A stretch of 64,000 bases of DNA from Phytophthora quininea (lineage: Eukaryota > Oomycota > Peronosporomycetes > Peronosporales > Peronosporaceae). Below, piece after piece: positions 54,901 through 64,000 of this stretch; the stretch's first letter is position 1, and each line of letters opens with the position of its first letter. The translations under genes and the position numbers were made by a program. The stretch is from the NCBI GenBank assembly GCA_011947345.1, contig JAAVTG010000289.1, forward strand, positions 1 through 64,000, given 5' to 3'. The notes under the pieces are model-generated. The model saw only the letters and a program-made list of their open reading frames with translations. It was not told the origin of the DNA and searched no databases.

Positions 54901-55572
54901 TTGATGAACTCTCGTCTTGACACGTTCATGGAGTTCTCGTTCGCATACGCTAAGGAAGATGATGTCAAGAAATCTATCCAGGAGCTAGTTACTGCGAATA
55001 ATGATATGCATGAGCTGGTTACAAGCAGCTTGGAGGCCAACCGCACCGAGACCTTGGAACGTGATGGTCTCCTCGGAGAAGAAATGAACCAGTTGATCGC
55101 TCGAGTCAGTAAAAAGCTAGATAAAGACGAACTACTTTGGACACAAGAGGTTCTCGAGAGACAGGTGCAGAATGTCGCCAACTCGTCTCTTGACGAGCAC
55201 GATCTCATCGATATCCACAGGAGACTGCGTCGCAAGGTGGACAAAAACCAACTCAAATCCATGATGGACCAGCGCAGCAAGTTGGGACCAAGTACGGGGT
55301 CAATGCAGTCCACCAACACCCAAGACGAGGTACCAAAGTCGCCTCTAATTGGCGCCAAGTGCATTTCGTGCCAAGGTGAATTGCCTCCCACAAAGGCAAT
55401 GATCAAGAACGTCGTCCACGAAGAAGTCCAGCAAGAGGTGGCGAAAGTTCGAGCTCAAAAGCTCCCACCATCCTCTGCATCAGCATTTAATACTTCCAAC
55501 CACCGCAGCTTGGAGGCGTTCAAGAAAGAGCTCCTTCTGGCGTCTCTGCAACAAAAGAATGCGACCAAATAG
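51915..55572 (+). CDS. Long coiled-coil protein with DUF4795-like cysteine motif
   Basis: About 1,220 residues, one long exon with five or six single-base breaks, most in base runs (53273-53277, 54089-54092, about 54380, about 54665). Starts MEFLEEFMPGMGDVL. Long heptad-rich coiled coils (VKMEVKELTKRADRQEQNIEDV; LEESTGQLGESLEFLQRHVQE) alternate with an acidic stretch (52.6 kb) and a basic Arg/Ser linker (53.35-53.5 kb). The C-terminus has RRKVDKNQLKSMMD and KCISCQGELPP. That arrangement recalls DUF4795 of the QRICH2-type sperm-flagellar proteins, where a helical region ends in a CLSCD motif. A structural flagellar role is a hypothesis. Start taken at the first ATG after the short shared promoter with paralogue 3. 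Confidence 0.68.
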
Positions 55573-55668
55573 CATCACCACGAAAACATTTCCGAATAAA
55601 TAAAACGCAAAGGTCGCCACTTTCCACTAGAGCAACGCGCTTGTCGTTCAGCTGTTGTTTTCTCTCTT

Positions 55669-58600
55669 CTACAGTGTACACTTAAAAACGCCAGCAACGA
55701 CGAAAATTGATTGCAGAAGTTGGGACGCAATTTCCTTGACAAGAATCATGCCGTTCTCGTCTTGAGCAAGAGCGTTGACAATCGGTCGGAGGTTGTACTC
55801 CACCAAGAACTGAACAGGTGAAGTGTGCGACTCGAAGAGGCATTTTAGCATCTTCAGCAAGTTCTTGCGCACGATTGCCTTCGGAATGAGACGGAGTCGC
55901 TCTAAGATCTCTAGTACGAACATGCCACATCGTCCAAACGCTTGATTGAGACGCACTGAGCGGCTCATAATCTCCAGCAGCGGCTCTAATAAATTTTCCA
56001 GCTCAGTGTCGAGCGCGTTGTGAAAGCACACGATAATTTTCATCAAGTTCGCCGGGGTGAGCAGCACGTTTTCTATCTGTACAGTGTCGTGCACGAGCCA
56101 AACACTGATGGACTTAATCGCATCAATTTGCCAGTACTTGTCTTCCAATAATTCCAGAAAATGGTCACACTGTCGTACGTCCACAAGTGAGCTCGAGCTG
56201 TAGGCGACGCATGCGCCAGATCGCACAAAATTGGCAATGCAAACTGTTTAAGCGGACTAGAATTGCGGACCACCTTGATCAACGAAGGGATCACACCAGC
56301 TTGCGCCGCGTGTGTTTGGCGGTTGCGGTTGATCCTACACAGATAGAACATCGATTGCAGCACAATGTTTTCGACCTCTTTTCTCTTCGTACCTGAGATG
56401 GACGGGCCCTCTGTTTGTTCATTTAGCAAACGCACAAGTGTTGGGATCGCACCAGCTCGATCCAATTTATCCAGAGTCGAAGGTTCCATGCTAAGATTCC
56501 GGATGCATTTGAGCACTTTCAGCATCGCTGCGACAAACTGGTCTGAGTGTCGAATTAATGGTAAAAAGGCGAGTTTGTCTTCCCCATCAGACAGTGATAC
56601 ACCTGGATGAATGGCTTCTAGTAAACCTTCCAGAACGGCGCCATCACACATATGTTCCTTCACTACCGTGTCTCCTTGGGAGAAAAGGATGAAGATATCG
56701 CAGGTCTTGTGGAGATCCTTGATGCTCCAGTTCCCCTGGTTTACTGTGTCGGATGACGAAGGTTGCTCTTCATTGGATTCGCTGGTAGGTTCACGGGAAT
56801 CTGTTGACGACACAGCAACAACAATCTCGGAAAAGACCACGACGAACTTCTTCAAGAGCCCCGCTTTAACAAAGAGGCGGCAAATGTCGTTCTTCGGGAT
56901 CGTTTGGATGTTGAACACGCTGAAGATTCCGTCCAGAGCAATTCGAAGCAGGTCGACGTCGTCGTCAAGACAAACGGGGTTGTCTTCCAGTGTCAAAAAG
57001 TCTACCAAGACGGGAAGACCACCACACGCAATGAACATTTGCAGCGTCAACAGGCTGGTTTTACAGCATTGCCGCACAAACTTCGCCGCTTCCAACCGCA
57101 CGCCAATGGAGAACTCGTTATCCTCCGAGATCTCTACGCAATCCCCTGCCATTCTTGCTAGGTAATAAGTACGGGTTGTGCTGCTTTGTGAGCTTGATAA
57201 TGACAGGCACCAATCCAACCAAGGCCAAATTCTCTTGAAACTTCTGGTTGCCCTCAACAATCTGAAGTACACAACAAATAGGTGTTATTTTCTGTGGCGA
57301 TACTCAAACAGAATCAAAACAGACTGCCTCACAATATTGATAACCCTCAGCACAGCGTGCAAGACGTCCATCTTCTTCATCTCGAGTGCCTCCATGATGT
57401 TGGGAACCACGCCAGGCTGGGACATCAAATCTCGCCTCAGAGTAACATTTTCCTCAAATATCTCTTCCTGCATTGAACAGATAAGCATGGATCAGCTAGA
57501 CCATCAACACCAAATGTAGTTGTCGGCTAGATAACGCACCAAATTACTGCATGCATCCAAAATGACCTGGTCCTCCATGCTTGGGTCCAATAACGACAAG
57601 AGTTCCACGACTCGAGCTGTCGCCTTTTGGTTTGTATCTCGCGTGGTCGAATAATCAAAGTCTAACTCATCGTCAAACAGGTTTTCCTGAACGCTGCCAC
57701 CAGACGACGAGTCCGAGTGGTTGGCGTGCTTGCTCGGCGCGTGTAACGTCAAACTTGACATGTCGCCATCAGCAAAGGCGAAATCGTGGTCTTGTTCGTC
57801 ATCGCTCTCTTTGAAAGCGCTCAGAGATCTGCGAGATGGTACAACGGTGGCTGCAAGAGCCCCCGCCTCCATGTCATGTCGTTGCTTAGCAGCGGCTTGT
57901 AAAAGTTGTTTTTCATCAATATCGTCAAACGTGAGGTCTTCTTCAGGGTCCTCTACGAATTTTTGTAGCTTTGACATTCGGTTTTGGGTGGGAATAAACG
58001 AAGATCGATCCCAGGAGTTACCATTGCGGCTATCGCGGGTGTTTTGGGGGACGGTGCCACCAACGCTACTTTGGCTATCACCGCTCAGCGACAATTTCAA
58101 GTTCTCGGGCTCTTGTTCATCCCATACATCGTCGTTAAACAATACGTTCGCATCTTCTTTCGACAGCTGAAATCTCGGGTTCGCTGGTGTAGTATCCTCT
58201 ACAACTTTCGTAGGACTCTTTGTTTGGACCACCTCGTCCTTCAGTACAAAAGGTGTGGGATTCGATTCCACTCCAAATTCGTCATCCCAATCCTCCACAT
58301 CGTCTTCGTCTGATTGCTCATGAGTCACACTGAGCGAGCGTGAGCTTTTACTCGCAGATGTAGGTGGAAAGTCTGTTGTGGACGAGCTCTTCTCGTACAA
58401 CTTGATTGTGTTCAACACTGCATCACGATCATTGGTGGACGTGACGCTCTCTGCAACGAGCTGTGTGCTCTGTTCCACTTTATTCTTTGGAATTTGAGCG
58501 ATCCACGGGTGTTGCAACAGTTCTTCAGCTGACGATCGCAATCGCGGCTCTTTCATAAAGCATTTCATGATGAAATCGTGTAAAGCCTGTTGAAGCAGCC

Positions 58601-59654
58601 ACATTACGAGTAAAATGAGAACAATCAGAAAAAATAAATAAATAAACTTCCGCAATATTTACCGGCGACATTCGCTGTGGGAGTGGAGGGTGATCTTCCT
58701 GTACAATCCGAAACAGCGCAGCCATCGGTGCCAAGTCGAAATACGGAGGTTTAGTAGTTAACAGCTCAATAATCGTGCACCCCACACTCCAAATATCCGA
58801 CGCAGACGACCACCCGGCCATCTCAATCACCTCAGGCGCCACTGTAAAAAAAATAACAACCCTACAACGTTAGAAACGCGACTATACAGGACTCCCCGAG
58901 AATGCAGCGTTGCAGCTTACTCCAGTAGGGCGACCCAACGACCGAATTGGCCTTTGCGTCTCATTCAACTTGATAGCGACGCCGAAGTCGGCGAGTTTCA
59001 CGAGTCCGTCTTTGGTCGTAAGAATATTGGCCCCCTTCACATCTCGATGCAGCACACCCTGCTCGTGCAAATAGGCCAATCCCTAAGCACCTGCGTGATG
59101 TACATGGCCACCAACGTCTCGGACAGGGAGCCGAATTTCTTGATGAATTGTGCCAGTGAGCCGTTCTCCATGTACTCGAGCACAATGTACAGATAGCCGT
59201 GCGTCTTGATCGTGTCGTGGTACTTGACAATGTTCTCGTGGTTCAGTTTCCGTAGCAAACTGATCTCCGTCTTTAAAATAAATACTTAAATACTAAGCCC
59301 GACTAAATAAAATAATTTATCCCGTACCTCTATTGAAGACAGCTCGTCCTTGTCGATGTCTCGTAAAGACACTTGCTTGATGGCGACAGAGCGACCATTA
59401 CGTAGATCCAGAGCGCCATACACCACGCCAAACCCGCCACGCCCAATCTCTGCACCTAATTGCTGCACAAAATATTATGATATTGTGAATAAAATAAAAT
59501 GAAATCAACTTACGTAGTGCGTGCCCACGAGCCGCACTTGCTCCTGCTCCTTCTTGACGCCGCGGCCGGACGACAGACTGGCGCGCGAGGTGCTGGGTCG
59601 CGGCTGGGTCGTCGGCGCCTGGCCGCGCGTGCGGACGTGGAGGTTACTGCTCAT
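55669..59654 (-). CDS. MAP3K-epsilon/Cdc7-SepH type protein kinase
   Basis: About 1,150 residues in roughly nine exons. An N-terminal STE-type kinase is followed by a long acidic linker and C-terminal armadillo-like helices, as in plant MAP3K-epsilon, Dictyostelium SepA and fission-yeast Cdc7. Kinase motifs: [69 protein letters not shown] then [11 protein letters not shown] across an intron, and [11 protein letters not shown]. The linker has WDDEFGVE and DLTFDD patches. The ARM region includes [19 protein letters not shown] and [11 protein letters not shown]. Breaks of one base at 59081-59083, about 58945 and 56159-56162. In those organisms the kinase controls septation or cytokinesis timing; here the role is open, because hyphae are aseptate. 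Confidence 0.86.
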
Positions 59655-59951
59655 GGCTGCATCTCCTCCCTGCGCGATTTGCAGGAACTTTCTTAAAAGT
59701 TTTTTTTACAAAACTTTGGAATGGCTACATTTCAGATAATGTGGTGTTGCAACCTGTCGGTCTCACATGTTGCAGTCGTGCTGAGGCAGGCGACGAGAGA
59801 GATAACACCTGGTCGTTACCGTAGAAGGTGACGCTGGACGAGTTTGCCGGTGAGGATGCAAGTTCATTTTGTTCCGGTCTGTCGGTGGTGACTTGGCTTA
59901 TCTATATGGGGCCAGCGTAATCGCGTCGTCATTTCTCCACAAGCAGGCGAT

Positions 59952-60614
59952 ATGCTGGACGCTGCGTCTTGCAGCCTCGTGGCAATGCGGGCGCTGCGTG
60001 TGCTGCTGTTCCTGGTGCTCAACTACGTGCTGGCGTCCACCAGCTTCCTGGTGGTGCTGTTTGGGGTGGCGCTGTCGCTTGGGTCGCTGGCGCTCTGCTG
60101 CTTGGGGCTCGTGGTGTTCCAGGGGCTGCTGTATCTGGCGCCGCTGCTCATGCGGCTCGACATGGCGCTGCACAACGTGGTGGAGCCTGCAGAGCGCCAA
60201 CTCTACGGCCAGATTCCGTTCTACGGGGAGAGCGAGACGTCCACAGCGCGGCCGTCCATGGCGGTGCTGCTGTACTTCACCACCGTCAAACTTGGTGTTG
60301 GGGTGCTAAGTGCCATGGTGGTGATCATCCCCTTCTCCATGCCCATCCACGCCATGACGTCGCCATATTTCCGCCAAGAGTACTTTCACGACGGATGGCT
60401 CAACCTGGCCGAGTTCCTTGTCGTCGCGGTCATTCTGCTCGTCAGCGGCTTCGTCGCCATGCCGCACGTGGCCAAACTGTCGTGCGTCACCACGCGCATG
60501 GTTTGCCGTGAAGTCTACGGCTCCATTTACTTGCACGAGTACGTGCCGGTGCAAGCAGAGCAGGAAGCGAAGCAGTCCACGTACGGAACCCAGCACGCGG
60601 CCGAGCAAGCCTGA
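59952..60614 (+). CDS. Multi-pass membrane protein, family M paralogue 4
   Basis: Intact 220-residue ORF, the shortest of the family. It lacks the long N-terminal extension: MLDAASCSLVAM leads straight into a hydrophobic span (LLFLVLNYVLASTSFLVV), then the block LALCCLGLVVFQGLLYLAPLL, PSMAVLLYFTTVKLGVGVL, and a last span near SCVTTRMVCREVYG. The C-terminal tail is charged. The terminal FCC motif of the other copies is VCRE here, so this is the most divergent member. MAP3K-epsilon lies divergently upstream. Confidence 0.75.
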   Translation: MLDAASCSLVAMRALRVLLFLVLNYVLASTSFLVVLFGVALSLGSLALCCLGLVVFQGLLYLAPLLMRLDMALHNVVEPAERQLYGQIPFYGESETSTARPSMAVLLYFTTVKLGVGVLSAMVVIIPFSMPIHAMTSPYFRQEYFHDGWLNLAEFLVVAVILLVSGFVAMPHVAKLSCVTTRMVCREVYGSIYLHEYVPVQAEQEAKQSTYGTQHAAEQA

Positions 60615-60941
60615 CGAAGATGAAGCACAGAAGCAAAGCAGCAAATGAAATAGAGTGAACATTTGTTGCCTTCGATGACATCGTACCCAGTCCGTAGTGA
60701 CGTCTCCATCTCAATGCTCGGATTCGGTTGGTGCACTTGCAAATTTGCAAGGACATGACCACCGATTGCTTCTCCATGCAGCAAGTCAACCATATTGCTC
60801 GGCAATCAGCAGTTCCAAGACAACCAACTGGCAAGTGTTCCTACCCGCAATGGAAAGCCGTCCATCGAAAACCTCCTTCACCTGTAGCAAATCACGCAGC
60901 AGAGAAAATGTGACCAGTCTTTTCTCACTTTCAAGTTGCCG

Positions 60942-61757
60942 ATGGTAGACGGACGAGCACCGGTGTCTCTCTCCACCATGGCCAAAGCTTCCCACGTCAC
61001 GTTCTCGTCGCCTCCGAAGGGCTACAAGCATATAGCTCGGCACTCGGAACCTCCACGACACTGCTGTCCGTCGCCACGGGCCGACGACGACGCTGAAGGA
61101 CTCGTGCACGCTCTGCTGCGCGTCACTTTGAAGCTGGTGGTGTTCCACTGGGTCAACTCCATGCTAGGCGCTGCAGCCTTCACGTTGGTGGGCATTGGAG
61201 CGCTCGTGTCCATCCTATTGACGCCGCTGTGTTGTGCTGGTCTGCTGGTCTTCCGCTTGGTGCTCTGCTTGGTGGCTGCGCTTGCAGACTTGGACGTAGC
61301 CCTTGTCAACTTTGTGTCGCTCCCGGAGGAGCACATTTCCGTGAGTAAGACGTTCCATTCGCACGGAGATGCTCACGCCTGCGGCGAGACGAGTGTCGAA
61401 AGAGTGAAACCCAATTTGACCTCGCTCTCTGCGTCGTCGCTGCGTGCCACGCTGTACTTCGTGTCGGTCAAGGCGTTGATCGGACTGCTCAGCAGCCTCG
61501 TGCTCTCTATCGCCTTCTCGCTGCCGGCTGGAGCGATTACGAGAGGAAATCTCGGCGACAACTTCCACGGCGTTGTCGGCCTGCTGGTATTTCTGCTGGC
61601 GACGGTCTTGCTGTTGATGATTGGCATCCCGCTGATGCAGTACGGCGCGCGACTCTCGCGAGCGGCGACGGTCTACTTTTGCTGCGAGCGAGTCGCACCA
61701 GACCACCACGAACATTCATCTGAGTATGGTGCGACCGATGTCTGCAGCGCAGCTTGA
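60942..61757 (+). CDS. Multi-pass membrane protein, family M paralogue 5
   Basis: Intact frame, 271 residues from ATG 60942. An initiator-like CTCACTTTCAAGTT lies only a few bases before that ATG (about 60924-60937), so the in-frame ATG at 60978 (MAKASHVTFSSPPKG) may be the real start. The core reads LKLVVFHWVNSMLGAAAF, LLTPLCCAGLLVFRLVLCLV, DLDVALVNFVSLPEE, SLRATLYFVSVKALIGLL and a last span ending AATVYFCCERV. It is closest to paralogue 2 in the central block. Confidence 0.8.
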   Translation: MVDGRAPVSLSTMAKASHVTFSSPPKGYKHIARHSEPPRHCCPSPRADDDAEGLVHALLRVTLKLVVFHWVNSMLGAAAFTLVGIGALVSILLTPLCCAGLLVFRLVLCLVAALADLDVALVNFVSLPEEHISVSKTFHSHGDAHACGETSVERVKPNLTSLSASSLRATLYFVSVKALIGLLSSLVLSIAFSLPAGAITRGNLGDNFHGVVGLLVFLLATVLLLMIGIPLMQYGARLSRAATVYFCCERVAPDHHEHSSEYGATDVCSAA

Positions 61758-61926
61758 GCCATGTGCCTAGTTTTGGACAACGCCAACGTTGGAACATGGC
61801 AGACGGACGTGTATTAACAACAGCATGAACCACGGCACTCCTACGTCAAAAACGACTAACGTGTTGGCCACTGCATTTGTGACTCGCTTACCACTACAAA
61901 CAACACACAATTGCCGTCGCACCCGT

Positions 61927-62765
61927 TTATTCGGCGCCGAAGTCCTGCGTCCAGTACTTTGCGTAGTTGCTGCAGCCCGAGTTGACAGCCAACGCGAAAC
62001 CAACATTGGTCACGTCGTCCTTTAAGATGTTGGCGCGGTGGCCGGCCGAGTTCCACCACGACGTCATGACGTCCGAGACGCTTTCTTGTCCGGCCGCGAC
62101 GTTCTCGGCGGCAACGGTCCAGTCGTAGCCTTGGTCCTCCATGCGGTCCCAAGCTTTCGACCCGTCCGAGCCGTCGTGGGTCATCTTGCACTGGTTGGCC
62201 TGGTCTTTCGAGTGCACCAAGGCCGCCGCAACAAGCCTCGTGTCGATGGTCAATGCACTCAGGCCATTCTCAGCTCGGTAGGCGTTAATACTGTCGAGCA
62301 TCTCATTGGTCTCAGTGCTAGTAAGTCCGTTGTCATAAGTCGTCGTCGTTTGGTCGGTCTGTGAGGCTTTGGACGTCTGGTCGTCGTTCTGGTCCGGCAG
62401 TCCAGTCTTGCCGGTCTTCCCTGATTGGGAGGTCTGGTCGGTCGACCCGGAGCCCGCGGAGAAGCGTTTAATGACGTAGCCGCAGCCCCTCCCCAGTATG
62501 TGGACTTGGTGGCCTTCGAGCCGCTCTTGAGCCAGCAGGTGCCGCCTTCGAAATACGTCCACGTCCAGTGTGTGCAGCTCGAGTCGTCGGCGCACAGGTC
62601 GCCGCAGACGTCGGGGATGCCTTTGACCGAGTAGATGTCGTCGCCGTAGTAGTCGCAGTTGCCTTCCCACATGACGCGGCCTTGACTGCCGACTTGGAAC
62701 GACGCCGCAGAATTCGTCGCGACCGCGACGACGACGCCAAGTGCGAGCGCCTGTGAACGGAACAT
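61927..62765 (-). CDS. Secreted PAN/apple-like plus CAP (PR-1/SCP) protein 1
   Basis: About 279 residues read across one missing base in the run at 62486-62489. Signal peptide MFRSQALALGVVVAVATNSAA. The first domain resembles a PAN/apple fold: CDYYGDDIYSVKG, CGDLCADDSSCTHWTW and CWLKSG. A Thr/Gln/Asp/Lys-rich linker follows, then a C-terminal CAP domain with YRAENGLSALTID, HSKDQANQC, AAENVAAGQES, SWWNSAGHRANIL and YWTQDFG. CAP (cysteine-rich secretory/antigen 5/PR-1) proteins bind sterols or lipids in fungi and plants, and oomycetes secrete several; the combination suggests binding of a surface ligand plus lipid. An initiator element lies about 50 bp upstream. Confidence 0.86.
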
Positions 62766-62810
62766 GGTGATGCAAAGGGTTTCCACCGAGTGTTGCGGGC
62801 TGGGTGTCGA

Positions 62811-62823
62811 GTTGGGAAATGAG
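62811..62823 (-). promoter_or_regulatory. INR-like start site of CAP gene 1
   Basis: Minus-strand CTCATTTCCCAAC, initiator-type sequence 46-58 bp before the ATG at 62765. Confidence 0.5.
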
Positions 62824-63419
62824 CAGGAATTGAGATTTGACCGCCCAGTTTTCGGGACGACCAGCAAAGGCAAAGGAGGGACTGCAGGAGCAGCGCTCCA
62901 GCTCTAGCGATCTTCGGGCTGTGCACCCAGCTGGCTGTCAATGAGTTGACGTCCGGCGAGATCAACGTGGCGATTGCACTGCATCAATTTTACCGTAGGA
63001 GAGCGACGACGGGGTTTACCCACGTGACGGTCTCCGCTATTCTACACCCGGTCAACAGGATGTATAGCTGAAGCGCGAGGGATCTTCAAGAGCCGGAAAA
63101 CAAAGGTAAAAGCGCCTGCCTGAATCGACTAACGTCATTTCAATGGTGTGGGGGCTTGCAGTGGATACTTGCAGTGTACTTTTACTCTCCAAGACTTACG
63201 GAGGATAGCGGAGGCTTCATCACTGCAACGGCAAACCAACAGACCTTTGCAGACAACGAAAACGTATATACATTGATCACTTTTACGCTGCTACATCCAC
63301 TCTACGCGTCGACAACTACACGCAACCATCTTATCTCTACGCTTCCTTCGCGTAGGCTACAAACACTAACTAAACGCACCAACTTCCAGCAACTCACTAC
63401 ACAACGACAATTTCTGCAT
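62824..63419. other. Intergenic between tandem CAP genes
   Basis: No supported gene. The open frame 63156-63572 on the plus strand runs into the antisense of CAP gene 2 and is ignored. Confidence 0.5.
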
Positions 63420-64000
63420 CTACTGCGAACGGCCAAAGTCTTGCGTCCAGTACGTGGCGTAGTTGCTGCAGCCGTTGTTGACCGCCTTGCCGAAGCCCAC
63501 GTTGGTCACGTCCTTGTTGAGGATATTGGCTCGATGGCCGGCCGAGTTCCACCACGAAGTCATGACCTGTGAGACGCTCGTCTGTCCTGCGGCGACGTTC
63601 TCGGCTGCCGTGCTGAAGTCGTAGCCCTGCGCCTTGATGCGTTCGCCCATCTTGGAACCGTTCGATCCGGTGTGTGTCATTTGGCAGTTGTTGGCTTGGT
63701 CTTGTGAGTGCAGTTGAGCCGCCGTCGCCAGCCGGTTGTCAATGGTGAGCGCAGAGAGACCGTTCTGTGCTCGGTAGTCGTTGACCAGACCTAGCATTTC
63801 GGCGATCTCAGACGTCGACAAACCGCTGCTGGTAGTCGTCGACGGCGCCTTGGTGCGCGACATGACGTAGCCGCAGTTGACTCCGTATGCAGAGTTCTTG
63901 GTGGACACCTTGCCGTATTTGAGCCAACACGTGCCGCCGTTATAGTTGTTCCAGGCCCAGTGCGTGCACGTTAAATCGTCGGCACAGAGGTCACCGCAGA
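63420..64000 (-). CDS. Secreted PAN/apple-like plus CAP protein 2 (N-terminus cut by window)
   Basis: Partial: the frame is open to the window edge and the signal peptide lies outside. The visible part starts in the PAN-like domain (CGDLCADDLTCTHWAW, GGTCWLKYG), then a short linker and the CAP domain: YRAQNGLSALTID, HSQDQANNC, AAENVAAGQTS, SWWNSAGHRANIL and YWTQDFG. No frame breaks. It is a tandem paralogue of CAP gene 1 on the same strand, with a much shorter linker between the domains. Confidence 0.88.
   Translation of the reverse strand, partial: CGDLCADDLTCTHWAWNNYNGGTCWLKYGKVSTKNSAYGVNCGYVMSRTKAPSTTTSSGLSTSEIAEMLGLVNDYRAQNGLSALTIDNRLATAAQLHSQDQANNCQMTHTGSNGSKMGERIKAQGYDFSTAAENVAAGQTSVSQVMTSWWNSAGHRANILNKDVTNVGFGKAVNNGCSNYATYWTQDFGRSQ

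Noticed and set aside
1..64000. CRISPR arrays, bacterial operons, tRNA or rRNA genes
   Set aside because: No regularly spaced repeats, no rRNA-like sequence and no cloverleaf that I could recognise; spliced genes show this is eukaryotic nuclear DNA.
1..64000. RXLR or Crinkler effector genes
   Set aside because: No secreted ORF with an RXLR-dEER or LFLAK motif at the expected distance from a signal peptide was seen.

Overview
The window looks like nuclear DNA of an oomycete, most likely Phytophthora or a close relative. The evidence is dense gene packing on both strands, introns of about 60-80 bp, and start-site motifs of the oomycete initiator plus flanking-promoter-region type (TCATTYY...CAATTT or CAAAAC) 35-80 bp before many ATGs. 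The gene content agrees: an omega-3 (delta-17 type) fatty-acid desaturase that I recognise as close to the Phytophthora enzyme, a 7TM-TKL kinase fusion of the GPCR-bigram kind, secreted CAP/PR-1 proteins with a PAN-like N-terminus, and a family of temptin-like secreted proteins.

Layout. 0-13 kb: a TMEM222 homologue, then six temptin-like genes. Two of the six are near-identical and lie in a 1.1 kb inverted repeat that flanks an ankyrin-FYVE protein with three kinase-like domains. A decayed Uma2-like gene lies among the temptins. 13-24 kb: housekeeping genes (uroporphyrinogen-III synthase, TFIIF beta, a PTC7-type PP2C, the desaturase, a Wee1-type kinase) plus a type I membrane protein. 24-37 kb: a minus-strand EF-hand/RCC1/F5-8C protein and a divergent giant (about 2,400 residue) protein of unknown function. 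37-44 kb: two RING/RBR-like genes, a small membrane protein, a methyltransferase and a GH89 alpha-N-acetylglucosaminidase. 44-60 kb: the 7TM-TKL kinase, a KATNIP-like protein, two membrane paralogues, a long coiled-coil protein and a MAP3K-epsilon-type kinase. 60-64 kb: two more membrane paralogues and two CAP genes, the last cut by the window edge.

Sequence quality matters for using this annotation. More than thirty coding frames break at a single base, nearly always in a run of 3-6 identical bases, and nearly always as one base missing. This happens in genes that should be essential (Wee1, MAP3K, desaturase) as well as in accessory genes. I therefore treat these genes as probably intact in the organism and annotate one span per gene, noting each break. 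The Uma2-like fragment is the only locus I call a pseudogene.

Functional themes: cell surface and secretion (temptins, CAP proteins, type I membrane protein, five paralogues of a membrane family); signalling (FYVE multi-kinase, 7TM-TKL, Wee1, MAP3K-epsilon, PP2C); and probable cilium or flagellum biology (KATNIP-like, a coiled-coil protein with a DUF4795-like cysteine motif, the EF-hand/RCC1 protein), as expected in an organism with zoospores.
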